Of a stretch of 64,000 bases of DNA, positions 1 to 9,376 are shown piece by piece; positions within the stretch are counted from its first letter, which is position 1, and each line of letters starts with the position of its first letter. The stretch comes from Comamonas avium (GTDB taxonomy: Bacteria > Pseudomonadota > Gammaproteobacteria > Burkholderiales > Burkholderiaceae_C): NCBI RefSeq assembly GCF_014836675.1, contig NZ_JACSQK010000007.1, forward strand, positions 162,004 through 226,003, read 5' to 3'. The translations under genes and the position numbers were made by a program. The notes below the pieces were generated by a model that searched no databases, had not been told where the DNA came from, and saw only the letters and a list, made by a program, of their open reading frames with translations.

Positions 1-735
1 AGCAATACCAATGCGCCCCCCCTCCAACGCTGACAGTGCAATCTTGTAGCCCTCGCCCTCGGCGCCAATCAGGTTGGCTGCGGGGATACGGCAGTTCTCC
101 AGATTGATCTGCGCTGTGTCACTGCTGTGCTGGCCCAGCTTTTCTTCCAGCCGCGCCACCTGGTAACCGGGATTGGACGTTGGCACCAAAAAAGCGCTCA
201 TACCTTTCTTACCCGCAGCCTTGTCAGTGACGGCAATCACAATCGCCACATGGCCATTCTTGCCACTGGTGATGAACTGTTTGACACCGTTGATCACATA
301 GTCACCACCTTCTTTGACCGCCGTGGTGCGCAGCGCACTGGCATCGCTGCCCACATGCGGCTCGGTCAGGCAGAACGCGCCCAGCATCTGCCCCTGGGCC
401 AGCGGGCGCAGCCACTGCTCTTTTTGCTGGGCATTGCCGTACTTCATCAAAATGGCGTTCACCGGGCAGTTGGTCACACTGATCACCGTGCTGGTGCCAC
501 CATCGCCAGCCGCAATTTCTTCCAGTACCAGTGCCAGGCTGATGTAGTTCAACCCAGCTCCACCCATCTCCTCAGGCACACAGATGCCATAAGCGCCTAA
601 CTGCGCCAGCCCCTGGTGTACGTCCTTGGGAAAGTGGTGCTCCTTGTCCCAGCGTGCGGCGTGCGGCGTTATTTGTTCGCGCACAAAGTCACGCACCGCA
701 TCGCGAATCATTTCCTGATCTGGGGTCAGCAGCAT
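1..735 (-). CDS. Acyl-CoA dehydrogenase, C-terminus cut by window edge
   Basis: The frame runs from ATG at 735 to the left edge and gives 244 residues of an expected 375-390. The first step of beta-oxidation, FAD-dependent alpha,beta-dehydrogenation of an acyl-CoA, is the family reaction. The N-terminal helical domain is followed by the family signature GAFCLTEPHVGSD near residues 119-131 and the middle beta domain (ITSGKNGHVA, near 155-164). The C-terminal helical domain that carries the catalytic glutamate lies outside the window, so chain-length specificity cannot be judged. It is the last visible gene of the minus-strand run that starts at liuR, 89 bp after the SDR gene, so it may serve the same acyl-CoA catabolism. 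A second, complete member of the family (liuA) lies at 7202-8383. Confidence 0.93.
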   Translation of the reverse strand, partial: MLLTPDQEMIRDAVRDFVREQITPHAARWDKEHHFPKDVHQGLAQLGAYGICVPEEMGGAGLNYISLALVLEEIAAGDGGTSTVISVTNCPVNAILMKYGNAQQKEQWLRPLAQGQMLGAFCLTEPHVGSDASALRTTAVKEGGDYVINGVKQFITSGKNGHVAIVIAVTDKAAGKKGMSAFLVPTSNPGYQVARLEEKLGQHSSDTAQINLENCRIPAANLIGAEGEGYKIALSALEGGRIGIA

Positions 736-824
736 GTCTTGTCTCCAATCGATGTAATTTGTTTTAGATACATTCAACCTCTAGCGCAATGTGCACAAGC
801 GTAAGCAGCTCATGCTCCTGCGCT

Positions 825-1490
825 TCACCCGATATTCACGCGCACACCGTCGTGCCGCAGCACACGCCCACCATCGGCGGGCGTGACACTGGCCAGCGTT
901 TGCACCATGCCTTGCACGCTTTGCGCCACCGTCAAAGGGGCTGCAGAGCCGCCCATCTCTGTCTGTACCCAGCCGGGGTCCAGCGCCACCAATGTGGCTC
1001 CGGGCCATTGGGGCTGCGAAGCGGCTACCACCATGTTCAGCGCGGCCTTGCTAACTCGGTACAGCCAGGCATCTGGCTCTGCCCCACGCAGCAGCGACAT
1101 TTCGCTACTCATCAAACCAAAAACACCACCCGCAGCAGCAACCAACGGCGCGACCTGAGGCAACACCTGCATGGCCCCCAGCACATTGGTATGCATGACC
1201 CGGTCAAACTCTTCTTGCGAAGGGGCTGTCGCGGCACTCAGATCACTCCACATGCCGGCCACATATACGGCAAGGTTGATCGCTTCACCTTCTAGCTGCC
1301 AAGCCAGGCCACTCACACTGGCTGGATTGGCCACATCCACTACCAGCACTTCAGCACCTTCGGCCTGCAACCGCGGCTTGTCAGCCACCTGACGCACGGT
1401 GGCGATGACGCGGTGGCCATCTGCCACATAAGCCTTCACCAGCCCCAAACCAAGGCCGCGCGACGCGCCAATAATCAATACCAAAGCCAT
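825..1490 (-). CDS. Short-chain dehydrogenase/reductase (SDR)
   Basis: A 221-residue classical SDR of unknown substrate, soluble and probably NAD(P)H-dependent. The Rossmann dinucleotide motif GASRGLG is at residues 8-14. The serine of the triad is in the LMSSEMS stretch (about 128-129), followed by Tyr144 and Lys148 in YRVSKAALN. The PGWVQTEMG motif after the active site is typical of the family. The length is slightly short (usual 240-260) because the substrate-binding C-terminus is compact. The ATG at 1490 is preceded by AGGAGC. It lies 79 bp after the PNPOx-like gene on the same strand and 89 bp before the acyl-CoA dehydrogenase gene. Confidence 0.9.
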   Translation of the reverse strand: MALVLIIGASRGLGLGLVKAYVADGHRVIATVRQVADKPRLQAEGAEVLVVDVANPASVSGLAWQLEGEAINLAVYVAGMWSDLSAATAPSQEEFDRVMHTNVLGAMQVLPQVAPLVAAAGGVFGLMSSEMSLLRGAEPDAWLYRVSKAALNMVVAASQPQWPGATLVALDPGWVQTEMGGSAAPLTVAQSVQGMVQTLASVTPADGGRVLRHDGVRVNIG

Positions 1491-1569
1491 GACTGCTCCT
1501 GTGTAAACCTAAAAATATCAGTGCCCAGCCACCTCAATGCTGAGTAACAAGGCACGAGGAACAGCTGCC

Positions 1570-2208
1570 TCAGCTGCCTGCGCCACCTTCGGCCTGCTCT
1601 GACGCAATTTGCGTGCGGTAGCGCTGCTCCATCTGCTCTTGTGTTTCGGTGGGGGGCGTCAGGCCGATCTGGGCATGCACCATCTGGTTCATGGTGGGCA
1701 GCATGGTGCGTTCTACCTGGGCCTGGGCATGCCACAGCCTGGAGCGCATCAAGGCTTTGGCACAGTGCAGATAGGCCTCCTGCACCTGCACTTCGATCAC
1801 CAGCTTGGGGCGAAAATTCGGGCCTGCAAACTGTGCCGTGTAATGGCCTTCATCGCGCAGCTTGGCCTGCCCATTGACGCGCAAGGTTTCCTGAATACCC
1901 GGCACCATGAACAGCAGCCCGATGCGCGGGTCGTGCAGCAGGTTGCACAGACTATCCAGGCGGTTGTTACCGCCTGCATCTGGTATCCACAGCGTTTGCG
2001 CATCTGGTGCATGCACAAAACCGGGGGCACCACCCCGCGGAGAAGCGTCCATCAGGCTGCCTCCCGCTCCGCCCGTTGCCACCACACAAAACGGCGACAA
2101 CGCAATAAAGCGCAGGCAATGCGCATCCAGATCGGTGCGCTGCTTGAGCACAGCCCTCTCACCCGGCATGGCATACAGCTGGCGCAGTTGTGTTTCGTTT
2201 GTGATCAT
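1570..2208 (-). CDS. Pyridoxamine 5'-phosphate oxidase-like FMN flavoprotein
   Basis: A 212-residue protein with a split-barrel PNPOx-type fold. It has an N-terminal RFIALSPFCVVAT strand, a SPRGGAPGFV loop and a VRVNG-like strand (TLRVNGQAKL), as in MSMEG_1061-type 'pyridoxamine 5'-phosphate oxidase family' proteins. Members bind FMN or a related flavin, but the substrate is usually unknown and it is not the biosynthetic PdxH. The start chosen is ATG at 2208, because it overlaps the TGA of the upstream gene as ATGA. An in-frame ATG six codons earlier would lie inside that gene. The overlap implies translational coupling with the DUF695-like protein. The function in this acyl-CoA operon is unknown. 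Confidence 0.8.
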   Translation of the reverse strand: MITNETQLRQLYAMPGERAVLKQRTDLDAHCLRFIALSPFCVVATGGAGGSLMDASPRGGAPGFVHAPDAQTLWIPDAGGNNRLDSLCNLLHDPRIGLLFMVPGIQETLRVNGQAKLRDEGHYTAQFAGPNFRPKLVIEVQVQEAYLHCAKALMRSRLWHAQAQVERTMLPTMNQMVHAQIGLTPPTETQEQMEQRYRTQIASEQAEGGAGS

Positions 2209-3314
2209 GCGGCGTCCTCTGTCCATTCACGTTCATGGAGATGAATGGCACCATACAGCCCCAGATACTCCCGCCAGGAAGGGTCATAGGCCACTTGCAG
2301 CTCGGCCTTCAGGCCGGGAGCATGCTCTGCACCCAACTGGTTAGCCAACTGCATGGCGTAGTCTGGGTCATCCACATAGAACGCCACAGTGCGCGATTGC
2401 ATGCCTTCCATGCGCGCAAACGCCTGTATGCCACGCTGCAGGCGTCGCAGCTCCGCATCCAGTGCGTCGTGTGCATCGCGCGCGCTGTCCAACGTCTCTT
2501 GGCTGGAGAACGGCAGACGCCAAGTTATGAAATGGGGCAGATCAGCGCGCGTTGCCAGTGCGTTGGCGCTGTCATGGAACGTTAAAAGGTCGGGGACCTC
2601 ATCCTCATCGGCACCCCGCGCGCGAACCTCCAGCGAGATCCATCGATCGTGTTCTTGCTGTGGATAGTCATAGCTGCGCCCCAATGTGTCACGCTGGAAA
2701 GCATCAAAGATTGGAGGAAACAGCGACAGCGGCTGCCTGCCATCCACCTGCTCGCCTGGCTCTGCAAATTCAATGGGCCCTACCCGCACTGAAAAGTCCC
2801 ACTCACCCAGCACATGGTCAAGCAAGATGAACGCCATGTGGCGCGCATGCTCCTGCATATCAACTGGGATGTCTTTACCGAATGACAGCTGCAGCCCAAG
2901 AATGCCCCCCGCGTCGTAATGCGCAACCAGTACATCCGTACAGGACAGCTCGAAACCTTGCATGCCCATTGAAAACTCAGGATTGAGCGTGCGGCTACGG
3001 AAAGCCTGCACACCGTAAGGCAAACCCTGTGGCGCATGGCGCACCAAGGCCTGTACGTTCTCAAACTGCTCAATATTGCCGTGGGCGGTGATAACCAATT
3101 TGCCCCCTGGCTCTTTCAGTCGCCCTTCCAGCTCGATCGACAACTCGGGAGCGTAAGGCTGCAGCAACGCATTGGCCTGCTCGACAAACTCAGCGCCCTC
3201 CAGCGTTTCCAAGCTGGCCAGTTGATCTGAAAAATCGCTCCAGAAAGCATCGATCTGCGGCACACCCAGCGGTGCTGCAGCAACGTGATCGTTTTCGTGT
3301 GTATTGGCGCTCAT
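2205..3314 (-). CDS. DUF695-like hypothetical protein
   Basis: A 369-residue acidic soluble protein with no signal peptide or membrane segment. The C-terminal third (from about residue 240, with ITWRLPF near 265 and TVAFYVDDPDYA near 315) resembles DUF695 domains. The middle part (GKLVITAHGNIEQF, then FILLDHVLGEWDF) looks like a second alpha/beta domain of the same type. The ATG at 3314 has AGGAG upstream. The stop overlaps the start of the PNPOx-like gene by ATGA, so the two are probably made together. The gene lies 101 bp downstream of thiolase in the liu-type operon. The family name is a by-eye assignment and no biochemical function is proposed. Confidence 0.68.
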   Translation of the reverse strand: MSANTHENDHVAAAPLGVPQIDAFWSDFSDQLASLETLEGAEFVEQANALLQPYAPELSIELEGRLKEPGGKLVITAHGNIEQFENVQALVRHAPQGLPYGVQAFRSRTLNPEFSMGMQGFELSCTDVLVAHYDAGGILGLQLSFGKDIPVDMQEHARHMAFILLDHVLGEWDFSVRVGPIEFAEPGEQVDGRQPLSLFPPIFDAFQRDTLGRSYDYPQQEHDRWISLEVRARGADEDEVPDLLTFHDSANALATRADLPHFITWRLPFSSQETLDSARDAHDALDAELRRLQRGIQAFARMEGMQSRTVAFYVDDPDYAMQLANQLGAEHAPGLKAELQVAYDPSWREYLGLYGAIHLHEREWTEDAA

Positions 3315-3415
3315 GCGTAGCTCCTGTCAAAAGGTCGCAGCCGCGTGCAGGTGCGTGCATGCAACCGGTGGCACATGACCTGACTGTAAGCCAAGGCATG
3401 TGCCATGCCCGTGCG

Positions 3416-4606
3416 TCAGAGCAGCTCAATTGCCATGGCCGTGCCTTCACCACCACCGATGCACAAGGTCGCCAGGCCCTTCTTCTTGCCATGGGTTTGC
3501 AACGCATGAATCAGCGTCACGATAATGCGCGCGCCACTGGCACCAATCGGGTGACCCAAAGCGCAGGCACCACCGTGCACATTGACCTTGTCGTGCGGCA
3601 CATTCAGCTCGGCCATCAAGGCCATGGGCACAACGGCAAAAGCTTCGTTCACTTCCCACAGGTCCACGTCCTGTGCCGTCCAGCCTGCTTTCTTGAGTGC
3701 CTTTTCAGTGGCCCCCACGGGCGCGGTGGTGAACCACTCCGGTGCTTGTGCAAACGAGGCATGAGAGACAATTTTGGCCAGTGGCTTGCAGCCCAGTTGC
3801 TTGGCCGTAGACGCACGCATGAGCACCATGGCTGCGGCGCCATCGTTGATGCTGGAGCTGGATGCTGCAGTGATGGTGCCATCCTTCTTGAACGCAGCTT
3901 TCAGGCTGGTGATCTTGTCCAGCCTGGCCTTGGCCGGGCCTTCGTCCGCACTGACAGTCACCTCGCCCTTGCGCGTTTTGACGGTCACTGGCGTGATTTC
4001 TGCATCAAATGCACCGCTTTGGGCTGCGGCCTGTGCACGCTGGACACTGGCCATGGCATACGCGTCTTGCTGCTCACGGGTAAAGCTGTATTTGGCGGCA
4101 CAGTCTTCACCAAAAGTGCCCATGGAGCGACCGGCTTCGTACGCATCTTCCAGGCCGTCGAGCATCATGTGGTCATACACCTTGTCGTGACCCATGCGGT
4201 AGCCGCCACGGCCTTTCTTGAGCAGGTAAGGGGCGTTGGTCATGCTTTCCATGCCCCCTGCAATCATCACATCACGGCTGCCGGCAATCAGTTGATCGTG
4301 GGCCAACATTGTGGCCTCCATGCCTGCGCCACACATTTTGGACAGTGTCACGGCCCCCGTGCTTTGCGGCAGCCCCCCCTTGAAACCTGCTTGCCGCGCA
4401 GGGGCCTGCCCCTGGCCCGCCATCAGGCAGTTACCAAACAGCACTTCTTCCACTTTTTCAGGCGCAATACCTGCGCGTTCAATCGCGGCCTTGATGGCAG
4501 CGCCGCCCAGGTCGTGCGCGGCCAGGTCAGCAAAATCGCCCTGGAATGCACCCATGGGTGTGCGCGCGGCGCTGACGATGACTACGGGGTCTTGGTGTTG
4601 GGGCAT
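3416..4606 (-). CDS. Acetyl-CoA C-acetyltransferase (thiolase)
   Basis: A 396-residue biosynthetic/degradative thiolase that interconverts acetoacetyl-CoA plus CoA with two acetyl-CoA. The nucleophilic Cys92 is in SKMCGAGMEA. The C-terminal catalytic pair is His352 in ALGHPIGASG and Cys382 in CIGGGEGTA. The length is normal for the family. AAGGAGA lies 5 nt before the ATG at 4606. It is 44 bp downstream of aceK and in the same transcriptional run as isovaleryl-CoA dehydrogenase. Leucine degradation yields acetoacetate, so this enzyme would plausibly finish that route once acetoacetate is activated. Broader acyl-CoA specificity cannot be excluded. Confidence 0.95.
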   Translation of the reverse strand: MPQHQDPVVIVSAARTPMGAFQGDFADLAAHDLGGAAIKAAIERAGIAPEKVEEVLFGNCLMAGQGQAPARQAGFKGGLPQSTGAVTLSKMCGAGMEATMLAHDQLIAGSRDVMIAGGMESMTNAPYLLKKGRGGYRMGHDKVYDHMMLDGLEDAYEAGRSMGTFGEDCAAKYSFTREQQDAYAMASVQRAQAAAQSGAFDAEITPVTVKTRKGEVTVSADEGPAKARLDKITSLKAAFKKDGTITAASSSSINDGAAAMVLMRASTAKQLGCKPLAKIVSHASFAQAPEWFTTAPVGATEKALKKAGWTAQDVDLWEVNEAFAVVPMALMAELNVPHDKVNVHGGACALGHPIGASGARIIVTLIHALQTHGKKKGLATLCIGGGEGTAMAIELL

Positions 4607-4650
4607 GTCGGTCTCCTTTGGGTTTGTAAATACCAGTCAACTAAAAACAA

Positions 4651-6447
4651 TCAGTGCACTGCGCCGGGTTGCAAACACCGGCTGCGGTCATACGGAAAGA
4701 CGTCGTGCATGTGGCCTTGCGCAATGCGCGCCTGGTGCGCCTGCCAAAAGGCGGGCTCCAGCAAATCGGCGTGGTGGCACATGAACACCTCGCGTACTGC
4801 AGGATGGCCCAGCAAGAATGGGCCGAATGTTTCGGGAAACACATCCTTGGGGCCGACGCGATACCAGATCTCGCTGCCCATGGCTTCCTCTTCGGTGCGT
4901 GGTTCGGGCACGCTGCGAAAGTTGCAGTCCGTGAGATATTCAATCTCGTCATAGTCATAGAACACCACCTTGCCACCGCGCGTCACGCCAAAATTTTTCC
5001 ACAGCATGTCGCCCGGAAAAATATTGGCAGCCACCAGCTCTTTGATGGCGTTGCCATATTCAACTACCGCACGCTCCATGGCTTTGCGCGGCCCATCATG
5101 CTCCAGCCCTGCATCAAAGCACTCTTGCAAAAACATGTTCAGCGGCAGCAGTCGGCGCTCGATATAGAGGTGGCTGATGATGACCTCCTGCTGGCCATCG
5201 CCATCGCGGTCGCTGATTTCCAGCTGACTGGGCGCGTGCGCTTGAATTTCGGCAATCAGCTCCTGGCTGAAGCGCGCGCGCGGAAAAGCCACCAGGCTGT
5301 ACTCCATGGTGTCAGCCATGCGCCCGACACGGTCGTGTTGCTTGACCAGCAGGTACTTGCCTTTCACCTCAGCACGCGTGGTCTCCTTGGGCGCAGGAAA
5401 CTTGTCTTTGATGAGTTTGAAAACATAGGGAAAACTGGGCAGATCAAACACCAGCATCACCAGCCCCTTGATACCCGGCGCAATTCGAAACTGGTCGCTG
5501 GAATGGCGCAGGTGGTGCAGAAATTCACGATAAAAAAGCGTCTTGCCCTGCTTGGCCAGGCCTAAGGCACTGTAGATTTCACCGCGTGGCTTGCGCGGCA
5601 TCAGCGCGTGCAAGAACTCCACATAGGCGCTGGGAACCGCCATATCCACCATGCAGTAAGCACGTGCAAAACTGAAAAGACCATGCAGATTGTCTTCCGT
5701 TAACAGCGCTGCATGCAATATCAAGCCACCTGCCTGCGCATGCAGGACAGGAACCGCCAGAGGCACTTCGGTGTAGCCCGTAATGATCCGTCCGACCAAG
5801 TAGGCGGCCTTGTTGCGAAAGAAAAGGCTGGAGAGCACCTGTATTTGGAAATTGGCTCGCAGCGTCAGACCTTGCAGACGCTCTTGGATACGCGCAGCCA
5901 ATGCATCCACATCACGCGGCAAATCCTCAAAAGAGCCATCCAAATTGAGCTGCGCAATGATGCGCACCAATGTTGCTGGCAGTGCATCTAAATTACCTGG
6001 GTAGTACGCACGGTAGGCAGGCTCATGCAGGCTTTCCAAAAACTCCGTACTGACCGCAGGCCGTACAAAAATAAAGTCGTTGTGAAAGTGTGTGCGATGC
6101 AGGATTTTGGTGGTGACCGAATTGAAAAAAGTCTCAGCCAGCTCTGGCTGCAAGTGCCCCACCATCAGACCTATGTAGTGCAGCTTGACTTGTTGCCATA
6201 CCGCCATGGGCAAGCTTTCAGCGCCGAAAACTTGTGCAAGCTGTGCCACACACTCTTGGACACGCTGGTCATAAAAGGCAATGCGCTCACGTTGAGCACG
6301 CTGCTGCGTCACCCAGTCGGCCTGTTCAAAACGCTGCTTTGCGGCCTGCGTTGCGGCTCGAAATAGCTGATAGTGACGATTTACGCCATCCATCATGGCC
6401 TGCGCAATCTCATAAGCCTGAGGAGCATCCAGTCGTTGAGGAAACAT
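4651..6447 (-). CDS. aceK: Isocitrate dehydrogenase kinase/phosphatase AceK
   Basis: A 598-residue bifunctional enzyme that phosphorylates and dephosphorylates isocitrate dehydrogenase, switching carbon between the TCA cycle and the glyoxylate shunt. It is full length (E. coli about 578). Visible hallmarks are the ATP-binding lysine region [10 protein letters not shown] (341-350), [18 protein letters not shown] (363-380), and the active-site segment [10 protein letters not shown] (479-488) followed by [15 protein letters not shown] (494-508). Asp480, Asn485 and the Asp498/Asp500 pair match the E. coli catalytic residues with a constant offset. It sits between carbonic anhydrase (37 bp) and thiolase (44 bp), not beside aceB/aceA as in enterics, which suggests control together with acyl-CoA catabolism. 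Confidence 0.97.
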   Translation of the reverse strand: MFPQRLDAPQAYEIAQAMMDGVNRHYQLFRAATQAAKQRFEQADWVTQQRAQRERIAFYDQRVQECVAQLAQVFGAESLPMAVWQQVKLHYIGLMVGHLQPELAETFFNSVTTKILHRTHFHNDFIFVRPAVSTEFLESLHEPAYRAYYPGNLDALPATLVRIIAQLNLDGSFEDLPRDVDALAARIQERLQGLTLRANFQIQVLSSLFFRNKAAYLVGRIITGYTEVPLAVPVLHAQAGGLILHAALLTEDNLHGLFSFARAYCMVDMAVPSAYVEFLHALMPRKPRGEIYSALGLAKQGKTLFYREFLHHLRHSSDQFRIAPGIKGLVMLVFDLPSFPYVFKLIKDKFPAPKETTRAEVKGKYLLVKQHDRVGRMADTMEYSLVAFPRARFSQELIAEIQAHAPSQLEISDRDGDGQQEVIISHLYIERRLLPLNMFLQECFDAGLEHDGPRKAMERAVVEYGNAIKELVAANIFPGDMLWKNFGVTRGGKVVFYDYDEIEYLTDCNFRSVPEPRTEEEAMGSEIWYRVGPKDVFPETFGPFLLGHPAVREVFMCHHADLLEPAFWQAHQARIAQGHMHDVFPYDRSRCLQPGAVH

Positions 6448-6484
6448 GACGGAAATTCTCGCTCCTACAGGCTATTGGGCATGA

Positions 6485-7150
6485 TCAATCACGCTGGCGT
6501 TCAGCCACCAGCTGCACCGCGCGCTGGTGAATTTCGTGCAGGCCACCAACACCGGGCACGGTCATTTCCAGGTTGGTGATCAAGCCGTTGTGCAGGCTGT
6601 AGCACCAGCTGTGCAGGCTGACTTTTTGCCCCCTTGCCCATGCATCGCGCATCACGGTACTCTGCGCCACATTCACCACCTGCTCAATGGCATTGAGCTC
6701 ACACAGCACATCATGGCGGTGCTGAACCGGCGTGTCCTTGAGCAGGTTGTAGTGCTTGTCGCGTACATCACGTACGTGGCGCGTCCAGTTATCGACCAGC
6801 CCCAAACGCATGCCTTCCAGCGCAGCCAGCACACCGCCACAGCCGTAGTGGCCTACCACCATCAAGTCCTCCACCTTCAGGTGATCGACCGCGTACTGAA
6901 TGGTGGACAAACAGTTCAGATCACTGGGCACCACGACATTGGCAACGTTGCGGTGCACAAAGACCTCGCCCGGCTCCAGACCTGTGATCTGGTTGGCTGG
7001 CACGCGGCTGTCCGAGCAGCCAATCCACATATAGCGTGGTTTTTGCTGTGCCATCAACCCGGTGAAGAAACCGGGACGATCGCGTTCCATCTGCGCAGCC
7101 CACGCTTTGTTGTGGACAAACAGGTCGTCGATGGAGGTGCTGGTAGTCAT
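6485..7150 (-). CDS. can: Beta-class carbonic anhydrase
   Basis: A 221-residue cytoplasmic zinc enzyme that hydrates CO2 to bicarbonate. The ligands and catalytic dyad are visible: Cys45, Asp47 and Arg49 in IGCSDSRVP, and His101 and Cys104 in GHYGCGG. Length and motif spacing match E. coli Can. AAGGA precedes the ATG at 7150. The gene lies 51 bp after isovaleryl-CoA dehydrogenase and 37 bp before aceK. In this setting the enzyme could supply bicarbonate for methylcrotonyl-CoA carboxylase (liuB/liuD, encoded near 51.5-56.9 kb), a biotin enzyme that uses bicarbonate. That link is an inference from context. Confidence 0.95.
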   Translation of the reverse strand: MTTSTSIDDLFVHNKAWAAQMERDRPGFFTGLMAQQKPRYMWIGCSDSRVPANQITGLEPGEVFVHRNVANVVVPSDLNCLSTIQYAVDHLKVEDLMVVGHYGCGGVLAALEGMRLGLVDNWTRHVRDVRDKHYNLLKDTPVQHRHDVLCELNAIEQVVNVAQSTVMRDAWARGQKVSLHSWCYSLHNGLITNLEMTVPGVGGLHEIHQRAVQLVAERQRD

Positions 7151-7201
7151 GTGGCGTTCCTTATCTCGTTCATAAAACGACGCGGGACGGCGGTCTGTGC
7201 C

Positions 7202-8383
7202 TCAGCAAGTTTCCGCAAACAATTCGCGGCCAATCAACATGCGGCGAATTTCACTCGTGCCTGCGCCAATCTCGTAGAGTTTCGCATCTCGCCACAAACG
7301 ACCGAGTGGATATTCATTGATATACCCATTGCCACCATAGATTTGTACACCCTCGCCAGCCATCCAAGTGGCCTTCTCGGCGCACCACAAAATGACGCTG
7401 GCGCAGTCTTTGCGTACCTGGCGCACGTGATCGGTGCCCAGCATGTCCAGGTTCTTGGCTACGGTGTAGGCAAACGAGCGTCCTGCTTGCAGCACCGTGT
7501 ACATGTCGGCCACCTTGCCCTGAATGAGCTGAAACTCACCAATGCTCTGGCCAAACTGCTTGCGGTCATGAATGTAGGGCACCACGTTGTCCATCACGCT
7601 TTGCATGATGCCCAGCGGGCCACCGGTGAGCACGGCGCGCTCGTAGTCCAGGCCACTCATCAGCACCTTGGCACCATTGTTGAGGCCGCCGAGAATATTT
7701 TCCGCCGGCACTTCTACGTTGTTAAAAACCAGCTCCCCCGTATGGCTGCCGCGCATGCCCAGCTTGTCTAGTTTTTGCGCAATCGAAAAGCCTGGCATGC
7801 CTTTTTCAATCAAGAACGCCGTCACACCGCGCGCGCCCATCTCAGGCTCTGACTTGGCATAGACCACCAGCGTGTCCGCATCCGGGCCATTGGTGATCCA
7901 CATCTTGTTGCCGTTGAGCAGGTAGTAGCCACCCTTGTCTTCGGCCTTGAGCTTCATGCTGATGACGTCAGAGCCTGCACCCGGCTCACTCATCGCCAGC
8001 GCGCCCACATGTTCGCCACTGATCAGCTTGGGCAGGTATCTGGCCTTTTGTGCTTCGGTGCCGTTGCGGTTGATCTGGTTGACGCACAGATTGCTGTGCG
8101 CGCCATAGCTCAGACCCACAGAGGCGCTGGCACGCGAGATTTCTTCCATGGCCACCATGTGCGCCAGATAACCCATATTGGCACCACCGTACTGCTCGGG
8201 CACCGTAATGCCCAGCACCCCCAGTTCACCAAACTTTTGCCACACATCCATCGGAAACTGGTCGGTGCGGTCAATCTCGGCAGCGCGCGGCGCGATTTCG
8301 GTTTGCGCAAACTCTCGCACAGCATCGCGCAGTGCATCAATGTCTTCACCCAGTTGAAAGTTCAAACCTGGCAGATTGTTCAT
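7202..8383 (-). CDS. liuA: Isovaleryl-CoA dehydrogenase
   Basis: A 393-residue FAD acyl-CoA dehydrogenase. The signature [13 protein letters not shown] (128-140) and the C-terminal [19 protein letters not shown] are present. The catalytic base is Glu248 in [12 protein letters not shown], the helix-G position typical of isovaleryl-CoA dehydrogenases (other chain-length classes carry it in the C-terminal helix). It converts isovaleryl-CoA to 3-methylcrotonyl-CoA in leucine degradation. AAGGAGA precedes the ATG at 8383. The gene lies 50 bp after the PaaI thioesterase in the LiuR-headed run. The next pathway enzymes (liuB, liuC, liuD, liuE) are 43-50 kb away on the plus strand. Confidence 0.95.
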   Translation of the reverse strand: MNNLPGLNFQLGEDIDALRDAVREFAQTEIAPRAAEIDRTDQFPMDVWQKFGELGVLGITVPEQYGGANMGYLAHMVAMEEISRASASVGLSYGAHSNLCVNQINRNGTEAQKARYLPKLISGEHVGALAMSEPGAGSDVISMKLKAEDKGGYYLLNGNKMWITNGPDADTLVVYAKSEPEMGARGVTAFLIEKGMPGFSIAQKLDKLGMRGSHTGELVFNNVEVPAENILGGLNNGAKVLMSGLDYERAVLTGGPLGIMQSVMDNVVPYIHDRKQFGQSIGEFQLIQGKVADMYTVLQAGRSFAYTVAKNLDMLGTDHVRQVRKDCASVILWCAEKATWMAGEGVQIYGGNGYINEYPLGRLWRDAKLYEIGAGTSEIRRMLIGRELFAETC

Positions 8384-8433
8384 GCTGTTGTCTCCTTGTT
8401 AGTTATGAATTGGCCAGCTGTCTTTGTGCAGCC

Positions 8434-8877
8434 TTACTTTCCCGCAATACTTTCGCGCCCCTGCACCGCCATCAGCGTGCATTGCATGGTGGCGCAGAGT
8501 TTTTCCTGGCCATCGTTGATGGCATATGCACGCCCTTCGGCCACCACAATGGTGCGCCCTGGTTTCAGCACCCGCCCTTCACAGCGAAAGCGCTGCCCCC
8601 TGGCCGGCGCCAGCAGATTGATCTTGAACTCAATGGTCAGCACTCCCGCATCGCCGGGCATCAGACTAAAACCGGCATAGCCACAGGCCGAATCCAGCGC
8701 CGTAGACAGCATGCCTGCATGGATAAAGCCGTGCTGCTGCGTCAACGCCGCAGCCCAGTCGAAACTGATATCCACCTCACCCGGTGCCACATGTGTCAGT
8801 TGCGCGCCCAAGGTGGTCATGGCCCCTTGCAGCACAAAACTTTCGCGCACACGTTGCAGCGCTTGTTGGTCCGCCAT
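8434..8877 (-). CDS. PaaI-family thioesterase (hotdog fold)
   Basis: A 147-residue hotdog-fold protein. The motif HGFIHAGMLSTALDSACGYA, near residues 55-75, contains the HGG-like loop and catalytic acidic position of PaaI/4HBT thioesterases, which hydrolyse acyl-CoA esters. The ATG at 8877 is preferred over an in-frame ATG at 8910 because AAAGGAGACAGC gives it a strong ribosome site. It is the first structural gene after liuR, and a LiuR-like palindrome (8930-8945) sits just upstream. It probably relieves accumulation of acyl-CoA intermediates. The substrate is not deducible. Confidence 0.88.
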   Translation of the reverse strand: MADQQALQRVRESFVLQGAMTTLGAQLTHVAPGEVDISFDWAAALTQQHGFIHAGMLSTALDSACGYAGFSLMPGDAGVLTIEFKINLLAPARGQRFRCEGRVLKPGRTIVVAEGRAYAINDGQEKLCATMQCTLMAVQGRESIAGK

Positions 8878-8929
8878 GCTGTCTCCTTTGCCTGCCTGCA
8901 TTGCATTCAAGTGGAATTCTTTGATTCCT

Positions 8930-8945
8930 TTTACGTTAACGTCAA
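8930..8945. promoter_or_regulatory. Putative LiuR operator upstream of the thioesterase/liuA genes
   Basis: The 16-bp near-palindrome TTTACGTTAACGTCAA has a perfect 10-bp core ACGTTAACGT and one mismatched pair. It abuts the liuR stop codon and lies 53 bp before the thioesterase ATG. A matching 16-mer occurs upstream of liuR. The form fits the palindromic operators of MerR-type LiuR regulators. Function is inferred. Confidence 0.65.
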
Positions 8946-9365
8946 TTATGCAGCTTTTGGTTTGGCAAGCTTGCGCAAAAGTGACTTCGCTTCTTTTTCA
9001 TGGGCTCGCACCTCATCGAGCGTGACTTGCAAGTCTTCCATCCGCTCTTCCAGCTGCTGGCGGTGATGACCCAGCACTTGCAGAAAACGCTCCAGCTGCA
9101 CACCCGTGTCGCGCGGGCTGTCGTACAGCTCAATGATTTCTTTGGCCTCTACCAGCGACAGGCCCAGGCGCTTGGCACGCAGCGTCAGGCGCAAGCGCGT
9201 TCGATCACGCGGGCTGTACACGCGGGTGCGGCCTCCAGCGCCTTGCCGCTCAGGTTGCAGCAAGCCCATGTCTTCGTAAAAGCGGATGGCGCGCGTGGTC
9301 AGGTCAAACTCCTGAGCCAGATCGCTGATCGAATAGGTGGTGGATGCGGGAATGGGTTTACTCAT
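8946..9365 (-). CDS. liuR: MerR-family regulator LiuR
   Basis: A 139-residue MerR-type activator/repressor. The winged helix-turn-helix at residues about 10-50 (YSISDLAQEF, TTRAIRFYEDMGLL) is followed by RVYSPRDRTRLRLTLRAKRLG and a coiled-coil dimerisation helix (about 80-135) ending Ala-rich. No metal-binding cysteines are present, as expected for the LiuR branch that senses acyl-CoA-type intermediates. The start chosen is ATG at 9365, where the conserved N-terminus begins. An ATG at 9374 is an alternative, and neither has a good ribosome site. It heads the operon containing isovaleryl-CoA dehydrogenase and is flanked by two palindromes, so autoregulation is likely. Confidence 0.88.
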   Translation of the reverse strand: MSKPIPASTTYSISDLAQEFDLTTRAIRFYEDMGLLQPERQGAGGRTRVYSPRDRTRLRLTLRAKRLGLSLVEAKEIIELYDSPRDTGVQLERFLQVLGHHRQQLEERMEDLQVTLDEVRAHEKEAKSLLRKLAKPKAA

Positions 9366-9376
9366 GCGCAGCATTA

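Noticed and set aside
3272..4954. A 560-codon open frame on the plus strand
   Set aside because: It lies antisense to thiolase and the end of aceK, whose catalytic motifs are clear, and its peptide is rich in His, Cys and Arg as expected of a complement of GC-rich coding DNA.
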